Shown here piece by piece: positions 12,521 through 26,910 of a stretch of DNA of 64,000 nt (positions are counted from its first letter, which is position 1; each line of letters opens with the position of its first letter). The notes beneath the pieces were generated by a model. That model had not been told where the DNA came from and ran no database searches. It saw only the letters and a list, made by a program, of their open reading frames with translations. The stretch is from the NCBI GenBank assembly GCA_006937955.1, contig SSNP01000105.1:614646-678645 (forward strand), given 5' to 3'. The DNA is from Pachypanchax playfairii (lineage: Eukaryota; Chordata; Actinopteri; Cyprinodontiformes; Aplocheilidae). Made by a program: the position numbers and the translations under genes.

Positions 12521-15500
12521 CTAGTTGCCCCACCAGTCAACTTGAGAGTGTGAGTAGTTGCCGCCGTAGCCGTCGCTTGTGTAAAAGTTGCCAAAACCAC
12601 CTGAAAAGCAGACGAAGAAAATTATACAGTTCTAGGTGTTAGAAGCAGTTTACGTCACTTTTTAGTTGTTGATTCTTCTCAACCATCCTCACCTCCTCCG
12701 AAGCCACGGTTTCCTCCATGTCCTGCCTGGTTGCGTCCTCCACGTCCCCCAAACCCTCCTGCGTTTCCTCCAGCGGCAGTCTGACGATAATCACGAGCTC
12801 CGAAACCACCAGAGAACCTTGTGAAAAAAATGAAACACTAAATAAACTCGACTGCCAGAATATAAAATAGATTTTTGCAGTTATTTAAAGGAGACAGCAG
12901 ATGCGTCCACCTCTTGGATCGTCCTCTGTTGCTACTCTTATGCTGGTGTTCATAGGCCAGACTCTCCAGCCATGAGGGAACTTCCTGTTTAGCCTCTACA
13001 AGGATGTCCAGCAGGTCTTTAGTGATGTTCCCGTTTTTATCGTTGAAGAACGACGTGGCCAACCCTACAGAGAGCAAACAGCACACGTATTTAATGAGTG
13101 GCAGCAGGAACAAACAGTCAGATGCTTCCAATTACTCACCGAGGTTTCCGACTCGCCCTGTACGTCCGATACGATGGACATATTCCTCTATGTCACTTGG
13201 CAGGTCAAAGTTTATGACATGTTTAACATTGGAGATGTCCAGACCTCGTGCTGCAACCTGACAACAAAAAATTAGGAACATTTAGAAACTAATATCAGTT
13301 GACCCACTTTAGTTATAAGATTTAATCAGTGAGAAAATTGATTTTTTTACTGACCGCTGTAGCAACCAGAATGGGGCATTTTCCTGATCTGAACTGGCTC
13401 AGGGCCTCCTCTCTGTCTCTCTGGGAGCGGTCACCATGGATACTGGTGCAGGCATAGCCCTCCCGATACAGGAAGTCCTCCAAAGCATCAGCTCCTTTCT
13501 TGGTCTCCACAAAAACGAGAGTCAGCGAGTCTTTTCCTGATAAAAAGGGAGAAAGTGAACCTCCAGTTAATTCAGATAAAAACTAAATAAAAAACTAACT
13601 ATGTTCAGACAGAATGTAGACCTAACATTCAGCTGCCTAACCCCACAAATAAAGAGTCTTCAGGTGAAAATGAACTTACTAGTGTTATAAATGAAAGGAA
13701 ACTCATGCATCTTCCCTGTAAAATTTATTTATCATGTCCTTTCTCATTGTGTTTAAACATAAAAAGCGCATGTTCCTTACGTGACATAAAAAAACAGATT
13801 CTCCATATTAAAACCAGCAATAACTCAAGATAGACTGTATCTTCAAAGGGGTGTCCAATTTTTTCAAGAAACATTTTTTACCACTAGATCTTTTGAAGTT
13901 AAATTAAAGGCCAAGGAGACCCTTTTAATCTAGGTGTAGATTTCCCAATTCACGGCCTGAAGCAGCACAATGGAGGAAAATATAAACCCTGTCTGAGGAA
14001 AGTACAAATCCTGTTAAAGATTGCTTAAACACTTAATTAGGTGTTTTAAATAAATCTGGAAACATATGGTTGAGTTCAAAAGAAAAATTCCAAGTGAAGA
14101 ATTGTATTTTCATCACAGCACGAATGTTTTTCCCAGTCTGTGGTGTGACACATGCAGGTTTGCTGGACAAAACTAAACATCACTTAAACAATGTTCCTTC
14201 TATGTGGAAAGGAACGCAGGGCAGATAAATAAAAATACAATCAGTGGGATAAAAACAAACAGCATCTGCAGCACAAAGTTGTCATGCAGGACTGATTTGA
14301 GCCGCTGATGAGAGACTTTGGTCACCGTGCTCTCCTCTCACTATTTAGCTAATGTCATCAGATTTTTAACAATGAAGTGACACCATGACCAGACTCTCCA
14401 TCAAGGCTACGGGTCTGACATGAAGACACCACAGACACAAACTGCACATGAAGACACCACCTTATAAATACTAACAGGCATGATTACTGTCAGCTAAGCA
14501 GACCTGACTGGTGAAATGATACACGCAGCCTCAATGAACTGAAGAACTCTTTCTTCACAGGAAACTCTCAAGTCAAGCAAACGGATTCAAAATGTGCAAT
14601 GACAGATGAAAAGTGTCTTTAATGTGGATCTTACCAGGTTTCTCTATGTTGTCTCCAGTACTGTCCTGAACCTCGTTGGGGATGACTTGGGATAAAACCA
14701 CATCAAAGTTTTTATATCTAATATTTCGGATTTGAGATGTTTATTTCTTCACTAAATTACACTGACAAAGAAAACTTATCTCCCTCCAAGCAATGATACA
14801 TTTTAAGAACTTATTTTATCATGAAAACTAAAAAGGAAAAGTAGCAATCACTGAAAATTTGCCTAAAAATAAAAACGCTGGATTTTGAGTGTTTTTCTAG
14901 GTAACAGAAACGTACAAAAATATAAGACTTTTTTTTTTTTTTAAATGTTAAAATTCTAAATGTTGTTTTTTTAAAGGTTTTTTTAAATGCGCTCCAAATG
15001 TTTTGAGAGTCAACGTGCTGCTGATGGACATTACATAATGCTAAGCATGACACGTAATAATGTAATGAAGTGAAATGTGACGGTTACAGAGCGACACGGC
15101 AAAAAGACAGGAGGAATCTGTTCTGATGTCGTAACAGTGGCTCCAAACATTAAATACTAAATGTAAGTAACGTGTTTTGTATTTTTGGAAACCAGTCAGG
15201 TTTGTGTTAACTAGCTAAGAGCAGATAAGCAACACTGCAAATTGTTAATATAAATTAGTATAAAAAGTTTTTAATCCAAAACATTCAAAGCTGAAAACAA
15301 ATCAAAACTTAAGTTGAAAAGGCGTTTGCAGGTTTCTTTTTAATCTAGTGAAACTTTCCTGAAATGACACTAAATCTGCCTGAAACGTCTTATTGTGTCG
15401 TCTTATCATTTACAGCATTTGACAGGTTTCTATTTAATATTTTCAGAGATTTAAGATGAAACAGACACGTAGTATTTCACTTCTATCACAGCACAGAACA

Positions 15501-18500
15501 AAGTCATTGAAACAACAAATAAAACAACCATCTGTAACATCTTTATGGTCAAGAGCTCTGCAGCTGTGGGTTCTCATTCATTCTGTCCCGTGAAGCTCGA
15601 ATCTCGCTGGGCTGCAACTGTTTGTGACCAGATTCACGATGGAGTTACAAAATGTCCTGAAATTTTCGCAGGGACTCAGTTTTCTTAGGCGAGTTGCGTA
15701 ACCTCATTAACGTGCAGCCTTAAGTTTTAACATTTAGAAAAAATGTTCTGTCGGTCTCAAACGCTTACGGTGCGAGTCTGAGTCACGTCGCCACTGATGA
15801 CATCCATGAGTCCCAAGTCTGAGACAAACTTAGGAAGGGTTGGCAACCAAACTGAGAATAAAATGAGCGTAAGTTGTCAACGAAATGAGACATAATTAAG
15901 ATACTTTGTGTCTAAACTGCTATAAAGATTAAGCAGTGCTGTCGTAGCGTGTATTTATGTCACATGAACCATGTGATGGAGAGGAACTGAACATGTCACA
16001 GAAGGGTTGTGTACACATCTATTCAATGTGACTAAAACTGACATTTTGGGCACTTTGTGTCTCTCAACAGTCGCCAGCAGTCGCAGCCCAGTGAGATACT
16101 TGCTTCACAACAGTAACAAACTGCTTTCTGGGAACTTTTTTCAGGCTTGAGCTTCGTTCTTCTCCTCACCCTCTGAAAGCGACCGCAACATTAGCTGCGA
16201 GCTTATCAAAAGCAGGGACGTGTTTTTGTAGGTTCGCATATTTTAACAGCTCTGTTATCAAAGACAGTTTAAGAGTTAGGCTGTGAAAAAAAAAACTATG
16301 TTTTTTTGTTAATGGAAGATGCGAGCTGCAAAGCCAACAAGGCCGAGTATCTTTACACTGAAATGAACCCTTCCTGCTGTGGTCATTAAAGATAAAAGAA
16401 TAAACAACTGGCAGCAGAAGAAGAGTTAATGGGAAATAGAAAAACAACAAAAGTCTGAATATATCTGCTGATGGCTGGGATTAAATTCACAGCAGAGTTT
16501 TTAAGAGCAGTTACTGTTTCACTTTATGACTAAATTACCAAACACCAAATCTGTTTCATCAATTTGAAAAAAAAAATCACCTCAAAAAGCAGAAAACTTG
16601 TTGCTACTTATTTAAATCTCACACTTTAAGACACGCAGATGACCGTACTGATGTTTGTATTCCTGACTGTCTCACCTGTAGCGCTGAGCAGATCCAGGAG
16701 GAAAGACCTCTTGTCGCTCTCTTCAACCCACACGACTTTCTGAGTGATGTTCTCTGAGGTGGAACCCACTCTGCCCACAGCCAGAAAGATGTAATCCTCC
16801 AGAAAATCTCTAGCGAGGATCTGAAAAAGAACCAAACAACGTATTTACATGCTTAGTAACAAAAGAGCTCATAACTCTTGTCTGTGGCCAAATAATTCCT
16901 TCGTGGGACTAAACGGCAAATGCACCTGGATCTCTTTAGGAAACGTAGCACTGAACATCAAGGTTTGTCTGATGCCCTTGTGGGGCATGGTGTCCTGCTC
17001 GACAATACGTCTGATTTGTGGTTCAAAGCCCATGTCCAACATACGATCTGCTTCGTCTAGAACCAGGTAGCTATAGTAAAAAGAGAAAGAAGATTAAATA
17101 AATCCCACTCATTTATTATTTCATGTGAAATCACTGTGTTAGCTCGTGTCTTACTTGCAGTGATCCAATCCAATCTTGCCCCTCTCCATCATGTCCACTA
17201 ATCTTCCAGGCGTGGCCACCAGCAGGTGACAGCCTCTCTCCAGGTCTCTGATCTGCTGCCCGATATCTGCGCCACCATATACCACACAGGGGCGCACTCT
17301 GGAGCGGTAGGAAAACTTGCAAAAGAAAAAAAGAGAAGCAATAAAAATGTGAATGTTTATTTCCTATTATTTGATTGTAAAATGAGTGGATAACTGTTTC
17401 TACCTTCCTGGCTTCATCATAAATCTGCAGAGCCAGTTCTCTGGTTGGAGCCAGGACCAGGGCAATGGGGTACTGTTTACGGCGCCCATATTTCCCATTC
17501 TCCTGAAACACAACACGGAATTCAAGTTTAACATAAGCCATTTTTGTTAGATGACACTCAACAGGTTATACGCTGAATCTAAGTAAAGTGTGAAATTTAT
17601 TTAGGATATTTTAGCTTCCTGGTCACTAATCTGGATTTACAAAGACTAAATATCTAAAGTTTCTTTTTTAAAGAAAGTCTGAGGCTGTAAAACTCCGTAA
17701 AGAACAATGCTAATTTATTTGCTTTGTCACAGGCTGCACTTGCATCACACATTTAAGGAAACAAGACCGCCAGTTTGTGATCAGTAGAGAAGTTCCTCAA
17801 GGAAAAGGTAATATCTCCAAAGCTAATCTTATAAAATGGGGCAAAGTTTTTGGGAATGATTTATAAGTCACTGTATAACTCACTTATGGGAAAGATGTCA
17901 TTCACCACATAGAGACCAATAAATAAAGAAAAGGTTTGATGAGTGTGTGTAAACAGAAAAAGAAGTGGGACTTCCTCCTACAGTTCCCTCTGCCAGTTTG
18001 TCTTTACTGCCTGTCAAAGAGCGACACATAAATCCTCGACATAAATCTCATAAAGGACTATAAACACATGATTGTTTTATTTAGACACTGATTTGGTCCA
18101 AATTAAAGATTACTGATCGAGCATTACTTAGTGGGATTACATGTTCTAACCTGTCCAGAAGCTTTGGCTGCATTAAGAGCTTCTCCAGGTCCATCTGTGT
18201 AGATCTGGCTGAGAATTGGAAGCAGGAATGCTGCAGTTTTTCCAGAACCTGAAAACACAAACATCCAGCAATCCATTCAAGAGTCTGGGGTTTAATTCCA
18301 TGTTACAGCATCTGTCTCAGTTCAGTTTTTGGAGACATGTTACCTGTCTGTGCGCAGGCCATCAGGTCTCTCTTGGACTTCACTATGGGAATAGCATATT
18401 TCTGAACAGGAGTTGGCCTAGTGTAGCGACTCAGAGCGATGTTGCCCATAATGATCTCACCCATGTCTACATCCTGGAACTGTTTAATCATGAAAAAACA

Positions 18501-21500
18501 CACTTTAGGGAAAAACAATCCTGCAAGTGATATGTGATAAATAATCAGCAGCAGCTTACACTCTCGATGTGATGAGGGCAGTTCTGTCCTGTAGCCTCAA
18601 CAGGAATGTCATCGTATTTCTCAAAGTTAATCCCAGTGTTGCTGCCAGAGAACAGTTCACTAAAAACACAAAACATCAGATGATCATCCCACAAATGTAT
18701 TAATCTTAAGAGTTTACCCCAGTGTTCATTTAGGTTTATGATTGCAATCTGTTACAGTTATTATACAGATCACCTGTAAATTGTTTTTGTAGTAATTTAT
18801 TTTATAAAGTTTGTGATCTCCAGCATAACTTTCAGATCAGTGAGTCTGAGTCGTGCGTCTATAGTGGTTCATAGTTGTTTGTGTGTAAATTTTGCTCTGA
18901 ACCTCATTTAAGCTGATTCAAAACAAACCTGCTAACCTCTGGCTTCTTCATGAAACGGGAACATGTTCAATGGGCATCGAGTCCCATATCAGACGCAGTA
19001 GTTTCAGGTGATTTTACCGAATTGAGTAGTTGGGTTGTTTTACGCTGGTTATCTGAATGTAACCAACTCTATCTCATATTCTAAATCTGGTGAACAAGTT
19101 AGTGGTTGACCAGACTCACTGTTCAAGTCGTTCATTGCGAGGCAGCGGTTTGGACCAGTCTCCATCATCTCTGGACTCCTCGACCCAGCGGCTGTTCCCT
19201 CCTGCGCTGCCACCAAATCCACCATGATCGAACCTGAACCCAGCAAGCAAAATGATGTGCAACAATGTGGCATTTTAGTTGTTTGACTGCATGACAATAA
19301 AACTGTTTTTGCTTTAATAACAACAATGACCTCTGCTTCATCTGATTCGGTGCTTACCTTCCTCTGTTAGCATTGTCTCTGTTATTGAAGAATGCAGACT
19401 TTCCACGGTTGTTACCAAAACTGCTATAAGCATCCTTGGGTGTGTTCCAGCTGCCTGTTTCTAAAAGGAGAGTTAATGCAAATATATGAGGAAGGTTTTG
19501 GACATACATCATTCAAAAGAAAGTTTAAAACTGCAGAGGAAATCAAGTATGTCTTTGAACTGTACTGTGGGATGAGTTTGAGATGAAGCATTGTACATGT
19601 GTGATGTGTATCAAAATCACATTAGAAAATTTAAGTGAACTGGATCTTGAGGATTACTCTTAATCAGCCCCCTCCCATGACTGAACACAATTCAATATCA
19701 CTCTGTTTATCATTTAAATTCATAAATGTTTCCCATGTTTGAATATCTGCTGTCTTGTATTTCTTTAAAGTTAAACAACAGGAGATCATATATTTTAATT
19801 AATGTCCCCGCTTGACTTTCATACACACCAAAAGCCATAGGCTGTGCTGGATTGATAGGGTTGAAGGCACCACCCCTGTTGCCACGGTAACCGCCTCCTC
19901 CAACTCCACCGCGTCCTCTTTCCATGCGGGGAGGGCCTCGTGTAAATGAGTTGCCAGCCATGCGGTTGTCATGGTAGCCATTTACAAAGTTGTTGCGACC
20001 TGCATCCCAACCATCTGAGGTAGTAAAAGAAGAACTTAAGTGGTAATAATCCCTGCATTAAAACTACACTTATAATCTGAATATCAACTCCTGGACTAGT
20101 GGACATAATCTGATAGGACAGAAGACAGCTAGATTAATCAGGGTTAACTTCAGAAAGTAACTTACAATTCGCTGCAGGTGCCATGGTGTAGCCCCCCTGT
20201 CGTCCAGCAGCAAAAGCATTTCCTACTACAGAAGGAGAAGCAGCTTTTATTTGATTGCAGTTCTGACCAGTAAAAAATGCAGCAGCAATAAAGACAATAT
20301 TTGTAAAAGTGAGTCTTGAGCTGTGTACACTCCATATGTGTAGCAAATCTCACTTTGATTTGGATCCACTCACCATTCTTGGATGTGTCTTTGTTCCGTA
20401 AATGTGGAGGAATATATCGCCCTGTGACACAGAAAATTCAAAATTTATTAAATCGCAGTGGCAGAATAAATGTCTCTGGCTTCCATCCTATTTGTTGGTC
20501 TGAGTGGCTGCAGGGCTTTAAAACCAACAACAAAAATCAATTTCTATAGGTAAACTAATTTCCTTGAAAAATATTTTACATATATCATGTAATTATATAG
20601 TAAAAAGTGCATTTCATTGCAACTTATGTGAAAGTTGTGCAACATGGTCTTGCACCTAAGGCACCTTGTCATCTAAAATTGAATCAAATATTCCACATTA
20701 AAATACCAATTTTTAGGTGACTGTGTGCAATGCTCAATTTAAGAACTTGATTGTAAATGTTCTACATGCACAGCATGATGTTTCTAACCATAGGTGTCAA
20801 AAGTAGAAGTAGAAAGTAGTAGAGAGCACAAGTCCTGCAGAAATCCTGCCATGTTTTTGGATTTGCCTGTACATCTAGAATATGTGTTTTCACCAACTAG
20901 CTCATCGACCTGGTAAAGGAGCTGTGCTAATTGAATTCAGCTGGTTCATTGATAGTAGGAATAGCAGCTGAACTGGATTTCTATTTTCTTCTTCTACCTC
21001 TGACACCTCTGCTTCTAACACAAGAGCATGATCTTAAATGTTTTAGCCCCCCCCAAAAAGAGCCAACATTGACAACAAAAATACACAGACAGCTTACTGT
21101 TAGTACCTCCTTGTCCATCCGGAGCACTCAGGTCTAAAACAGCAAGCTAGAAAAACAAAAGCAAACAAATTAGGATAAATATGCAACAATATGTATCTCT
21201 AAATTTTACAAAACAAATTTTTAAATCTCAAATTTTAGCCAATAAATTTGTAATCAAGTTAGTTTAAATCAATTAACCTGTTAGATATGTTCAAACTAAC
21301 ATGTTAAATTGTCATGTGCATTTTTATTTGTAAACTAAATCCATTAAATCAACATCCTAACTACATTTATGCAACTTTTTATTTACTTCCATGAAAGGGT
21401 TTGCATGTTTCCCCCCAATAAAACAATTTCTGCACAAACTTCTTATTCATCACCAGGCAGATTTAATTCATTGTTAAAACTCTAAAATCATTTAGAATGA

Positions 21501-22505
21501 AAATGCTGCTAGCTCGCACTCTCGGATGAACACATGGGTTGAAGTGAAAACATGCACGGATGTTTATAATGGTGAAACTAACTCATTAACAGTAAAATAA
21601 AACAATAAAAATGATGCTCAATTAACAACCTGCACAGAAAAACAAATGACAGTCACTTGTTATTTGTCAAAGTCTGTGCTGCAGGGAAAACAACCACTTT
21701 ATTCGTTTGATTTTATTCTAATTACAGCTTTTTATCTATCATGCATCCTGGTTAATTTCAACAGGATACATAATTATGGCACATACATTTTGGTCGATTC
21801 GATAAAAGCAAAGGATCATTGAGGAACACGCAGTACTTTTCTGCTGGTATCCAACTGCCTGACTAGACAGCTCGACTACGTTTCTGATGACGCAGAAGAA
21901 AATACCTTTTTTTTTCCTCCTTTAAAAGCGGCTAAAGACCATCAAGGAAACTATGTATGCTGCACTCAATCTAAAAGCGTATGACCTAAACTATGAAACC
22001 AGCAAGGTTTATTTACACGCCCACAAATTCCATCCTCTCTATTTTATCATTGTTTCAGGCTGCAAGAAAAACGCAGTGAACGTTATAGTTAAAGGGTGCG
22101 TTACATATGATCACTCGTAGAAACCAATGGCACAACTCAGTTTTAAATCTTCATTGACAATTTGTTTTCAAAGCAAACGAAACACGTAAAAGAAACACAT
22201 ACAGCTTTTTAAACATTGTTATATCATTCTATAAACATGTAACCCGAAGACTTATAACTTCTTTTGAAGTATGAACCAAAGTTTATGAACTAGTCCCCGC
22301 ATGGCGCCGCATAAGAGTATGCAATTCAAGCGTACCCCAAATACATAGCACGATAGCATCTCGCTAACGGTATTTGGCTAACCGGCAAGCTAATGTTTAT
22401 CCCTACTGTCGTCCCACTTCTCATTAAACGCTTCTGACATATTAAACTGACGCAACTTACCTGCTGCTCTAGACCGTGGGCATTTTCGACGGCCACATGA
22501 CTCAT
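12521..22505 (-). CDS. ddx3x: DDX3X-type DEAD-box RNA helicase, complete, 19 exons
   Basis: Exons in transcript order: 22461-22505, 21098-21146, 20374-20421, 20166-20222, 19829-20014, 19358-19460, 19120-19233, 18560-18659, 18344-18479, 18151-18248, 17404-17502, 17155-17315, 16926-17070, 16676-16820, 13355-13536, 13140-13257, 12911-13064, 12693-12817 and 12521-12600. Phases agree throughout and give 714 residues (human 662). Start MSHVAVENAHGLEQQ is diagnostic. Order of domains: an eIF4E-binding-like YIPPHLR, an RG/GN-rich N-terminal region, motif I AQTGSGKT (277-284), PTREL, DEAD (404-407), SAT (439-441), HRIGRTGR (584-591), then a glycine-rich tail ending VDWWGN. It acts in RNA unwinding, translation initiation and innate signalling, in nucleus and cytoplasm. 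Teleosts carry more than one DDX3 copy (pl10, ddx3xa/b); which this is cannot be decided here. The extra length is in the N-terminal RGG region. Confidence 0.96.
14635..14685 (-). CDS. ddx3x: Cassette exon of ddx3x (51 nt, 17 codons)
   Basis: In the 3.1-kb intron between exons 14 and 15, a minus-strand segment with an AAG acceptor and a GGTAAG donor reads VIPNEVQDSTGDNIEKP. Exon 14 ends in phase 1 (G), the segment begins TC and ends G, and exon 15 begins GA, so inclusion adds exactly 17 residues between SAT and GKDSLTLVF with no frame change. Human DDX3X lacks it. I recall similar VIPSEVQ-type inserts from fish DDX3 proteins, but cannot check this. The acceptor has a weak pyrimidine tract, consistent with optional use. 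It would sit between the two RecA-like lobes, close to the interdomain linker. Confidence 0.75.
20222..20228 (-). promoter_or_regulatory. Tandem TAGTAG splice acceptor at ddx3x exon 4
   Basis: Minus-strand sequence TGTAGTAGGAAAT offers two AG acceptors three bases apart. Exon 4 can start at 20222 (giving KNGNAF) or 20225 (giving KNVGNAF). Both keep frame, so the transcript could differ by one valine codon. NAGNAG acceptors of this kind are often used in both ways. Confidence 0.5.
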
Positions 22506-22860
22506 AACTATTGAATATGGAGGAAAAATGGTGGCGTTGAAAAAAGAACCTCTTTGTTTGCCGGGTTTGATATGTTTTTTTTTAGGCTTCTCTGCCTCGA
22601 GCCTGTATTGAGGTTACGATAAACTGACAGTTATTTCATGGGCTTTAACGGTTCTGTTTAGTTCTGCAAAGCGTGGTTTTAGAATTTTAAAGTTACGGTT
22701 CAGTAGTTTATCTTCAAGGATGATACTTGATGAAATCCCAGCTGCGTCGGTTTGCTCTTCAGCTAAAACAGAGACGAAGCCGTCATTCATCTGGTAAGCT
22801 AGCATTAAAAAAAACCAGGGTCCCACATCCGGTCCTTTCCAGAATAAAAGCTTACAGACC
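22506..22860 (-). promoter_or_regulatory. ddx3x 5' UTR and promoter region
   Basis: This lies immediately upstream of the ddx3x start codon at 22503-22505 on the minus strand. The 5' UTR reads through GAGTCATG context with an A/G-rich leader. No TATA box is obvious. A minus-strand open frame at 22614-22826 falls here but matches nothing I know. Promoter role is by position only. Confidence 0.45.
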
Positions 22861-25800
22861 CAAATCTAAAAATTGACATACAATCAAGAAATTTAAGATA
22901 CTAGCAATGAAGATATTTAATAAAGTCAAGTTGGTTTATCAAACAGATTTTTTTTATCACGACCAAAAAATGTAGTTTAAAACTAAAAGAGTTAACCTTA
23001 ATATTTGTTAGCACAAAGTGTTATGAAATTTACCACATATATAACGTAATATGATCAACAGGCTCTTCTGACGCTTGAAAACAGGAACAGTTTAAGATTT
23101 GACATTTATCTTTGTGTGTTGCAACTGGCTTGACAGAAACATCCAAAATGTTATTTCAGAAATCGCGAGATTATAAAGTGGATTTCTCGCGATAATAAAA
23201 ATGTACAACAAAAAAGTGTTCCAGTTCAGACTGACAGTTTTTTCTTTTATACAACCATGTGCTTACTAACAGTAATGGTGCAAAGAAAATGAGCGTCTTT
23301 GAAACCCTGAAATTTGGATGCAGTTTATAGATAAATGTTCCATCAAATAAATCCAAGTTTCGATGTTAAAGACTACCATTAAATCACAGCCTACTTTTTA
23401 ATATCTACTAAAATGAGCATGTGAGGAGGGCCTTACCAATACCTATAGAAATGTTGGCTGTCCAGCTGTATTTTGTTTTTTAAGCTGTGAATTTTTATTA
23501 GAAGAAACAAAAAAACTTGTGACATTTCATAAAAAATATCTTTGACATTTTCAGAGAAAACTCCTTTCGTTTAGGATATAATCCAGTTCACTATAGTCTA
23601 TACCAACACGTTTTTAAAATTCTTTTGTATGTCTTTTTGTATTTTTTGGCTTTCTTTCCTTACTTGTCATTAAGAAGATCAAATTATCAGTATACTTATT
23701 TAAACTTTAAATCTTTTCTCATATTTTTGCCTTTTTATGTCAACATTTCTGCCAGCAAAAACGATTCTCTCAGTTTTGTAAGATTTTACTAACCACCTGT
23801 TTGAGTTCAACACTTAATTACGCCAAAGAATAAAAATTAGAAATAATTAAATACAAACTCAAGACTTTAATTGAATAATGCAGAGTGTGAAAGGTCGGTG
23901 TTCCTTCCAACATCTCAGTATTAGTTTCATCCAGTGATGAAATCAAATAAACAATCCACTTTTGTTTTACGGTTTAATTTTCATACCTTCTGGTTCAGAT
24001 AAACTAACAGTGACTTAAGCATTTGTTACTATCAGTAAACTAACTCGGTTATCTTGAAAACCATATTAACAGGATATAAACAATGAGCTTAATTTTGACT
24101 AATAAATACTCAAATTATAAATCTACAATTATCTAGATATTTTTGGAAGATAAATTCTAACAATGCAATTTGATTTCAGTTACCAGGTGAAGAAACGTCA
24201 CAACTGGACCTGTACAGGCTCAGGCCAAAACACTAAGATGTAAATGTGTCTTTAATTAGATGCGTCAATTAATCCATGATAGGTTAAACATTTCCTCAAC
24301 TTAAATAAAATGCCAACATCCCCTTTCTTTTTATTCAGTTAAAAGTTTTAATTTTCACCCTTTAGTTTCTTGCACCCCTGAGGAGACTGAGTGTGATGCA
24401 GTGCAGATGAAGCAACAACAGCATATAATGTTCATTTAAACCGACTTTGCATTTGGCTGAAAGTTGTGTGTCTAAAAAAATGAATACCATTAGGAATCAG
24501 CTCAGCTAGTTCACATCGAGAGCTCTGCAACATCTTGTGTGTGACGGAGATCTTTTCTGTTTTTATCAGTGTGAATTACAGAAGGTGTTAGGAGCTTATG
24601 AGAACCCGCAGGGGAAGTTCTACTGCTGTTTTTGTCTGTGATGTGGTGATTCTGCAGATACTCATCATATTGCATCTTATTGTTCACCACGTTGACCTCT
24701 ATCTGCAGAATGTTCACCATTATGTGTCAGTTAATCACGTTAGTTTGGGGTCGCCACAAATAGGTTAGCTTGAGCCTTTCTTCTGAAATTCAGTAGAAAG
24801 ATATTAGTTTCCAACAACAGAAACTGATTTACGAGCACATGTTCATGTTTGGGGGGGTTTCAGGTCCCACACATAAGAGCACACAAACACACACAGGATG
24901 CACATTTATTATTTATAAAAGAAAAATAAGTTGAGATGCTTCTGCTCATAAGCCCAGACCCTTTAAAGAAAGTTTTTTTTCATCCTGTAGAGTTAAAGGA
25001 CTAAAATAGATGAAAGGTATTCTCACTTTAGCATCACGGGACACATTTTAGTGGATGTCTGAAGGTTTTTCCCAGTCCTCAGATTTTTATCCTATACTCT
25101 GTATTTTAACCTATAGATTCAACATGGTCATGAAAAAAATGCTAAAAATTGTAATAAGATAGATATGTCATATTACTAATTTTTATCTTAACCAAACAAC
25201 AAAGTTAAAGCTGGGACACAATGAATACAAAACTCTATTTGAAGGTGTTTTAAATTAAGAATGTTGTCAATCATTTCAACATAAATAGTGCAGCAGAATT
25301 TATTTAATGATGATTTCCTTGTAACAGCTGAACTGAACAGCAGCCAGGATCATCATTCTCTCTTTCTGTGAAGCTTATGTGGGACTTCTTGTTTAAAAAG
25401 CACCTCATCTTTGGGGTTTTTGTGGTTTTATTAGAGACGATCTTACCTGATGCTTCAAAGCTTTGGACTTTAATTTAATGCAAATTTTCCTTTACGCCGG
25501 TCGACTAAAGATTAAAATAAAAGCCAAAAATAACATGAACACATGGTCTTAGATTAAATTTTGACCCAGTGGAAAAGCTTGTTAGACTATTTACAGATCT
25601 CTATTATTGTTTATTTATGATCAAAAATGACAAACTTTTCATGTAAATGAATATTAAAAATCATATAGAGATATTTAAATCAAAGGGAAAATGATGACTG
25701 ATGCATTAAAAAAAATAAGGGGTGATAAAATGTTTTTGAGCTCATGTTACAGGCGTGTCTGTTCCGAGATTTGTTCTAGATCTTCTTATGGACCAAAGTT

Positions 25801-26910
25801 AAAAAAATGTGACAGGAACAACACAATCAATTTGTGACTCAATGTCATCACACAACTGTGTAAATCTCAATTTCCTTCTAAAACAAAAATTTTGAGTTTT
25901 CTCATTTTATTTTTCTCTGTCAAAAACAAGGAACAAATTAAAGATATTGTACAGCCAACTGTATGTCTAGAGTCACATAAAACAGACGATTACAATAAAT
26001 TTGTTGTTACTTTATTCTGCAAAACAGTCAAAAAACAGTAAAATCTAAAACAAATACTTCTGCTTTTGTTTACAGCCACCCATCTTTTCACATTATCAAA
26101 ATTAAACAGCACCGAGGTCAAAAATAAAATGTGAAAATAAAATTCTACAGTATGTGTAAAAAATGAATAGTTTTCATTTCTGTAAATCTTGTTTTTCTTC
26201 TTGTTTTTGTTTTGTTAATCAATTTGTATATTAACTCGCATATCGTAGGTTTTAAAAAAAAAGTTGTATTTCTAAAAATATTATATAGAATAAAAAGATT
26301 TAAAAATTTTATTACAAGAAAAACAGAATCAGTCAAAACGATTCATTTAAACTTACATTCAGTGTTTAAAATGGTTAAAAAGTCTCGTCATTGTAACGCC
26401 TTGCTGTTTGTGCTCACACTGGACACTATTTTCAGCTAAACATTAATTTGTTGTCATACGGTGGGATTAATTTGACACTGTTTTACTCGTTATCCAATCT
26501 AAGCAGGATTCATGACCAGGATTCCAACCATCACACCATCAGCTTCGTGCTAGCGTGGCGTGCTCTTTCTAGCGTCTCGCTGCCTCCTGATGTGGTAGTT
26601 CAGGGGAGAATGTGGTGAGAATAAAATGGAGTAAGATAAACTCCTGAACACCACTGAGAGGAAGGAACATGCTTGTGGAGTTCAGGGGGTTTAGAACACC
26701 ATGTCAGGGATTGTGGTACTGGATGAAACTTTGGAGCGAGTCTGCTAACAGATGAAGAGTACAGGTAGAAGTTTCTTCAAGTTCTTCCATGAAAGTGTTT
26801 CAGAATCATCGTTCCAAAAAGTAAAACAGAAAAAAAATTCATTTCACTCTGAAAGTTTGGAAGGAAATCTTTGTTTTGCTCACTGGGAATTTTCTGGTGC
26901 TTCTTTCAAC
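22861..26910. other. Intergenic, very AT-rich; includes probable slc5a3 3' UTR
   Basis: No coding exon, RNA gene or recognisable element was found. The 3' UTR of slc5a3 (minus strand) should occupy the right-hand part; a minus-strand AATAAA at 26011-26016 would give a UTR of about 0.9 kb, but this is a guess. Elsewhere there are only short A/T runs and chance open frames. Confidence 0.5.

Noticed and set aside
22614..22826. Seventy-codon minus-strand open frame upstream of ddx3x
   Set aside because: Protein-like at first sight, but no family, no neighbouring exon, and it lies in the promoter region.
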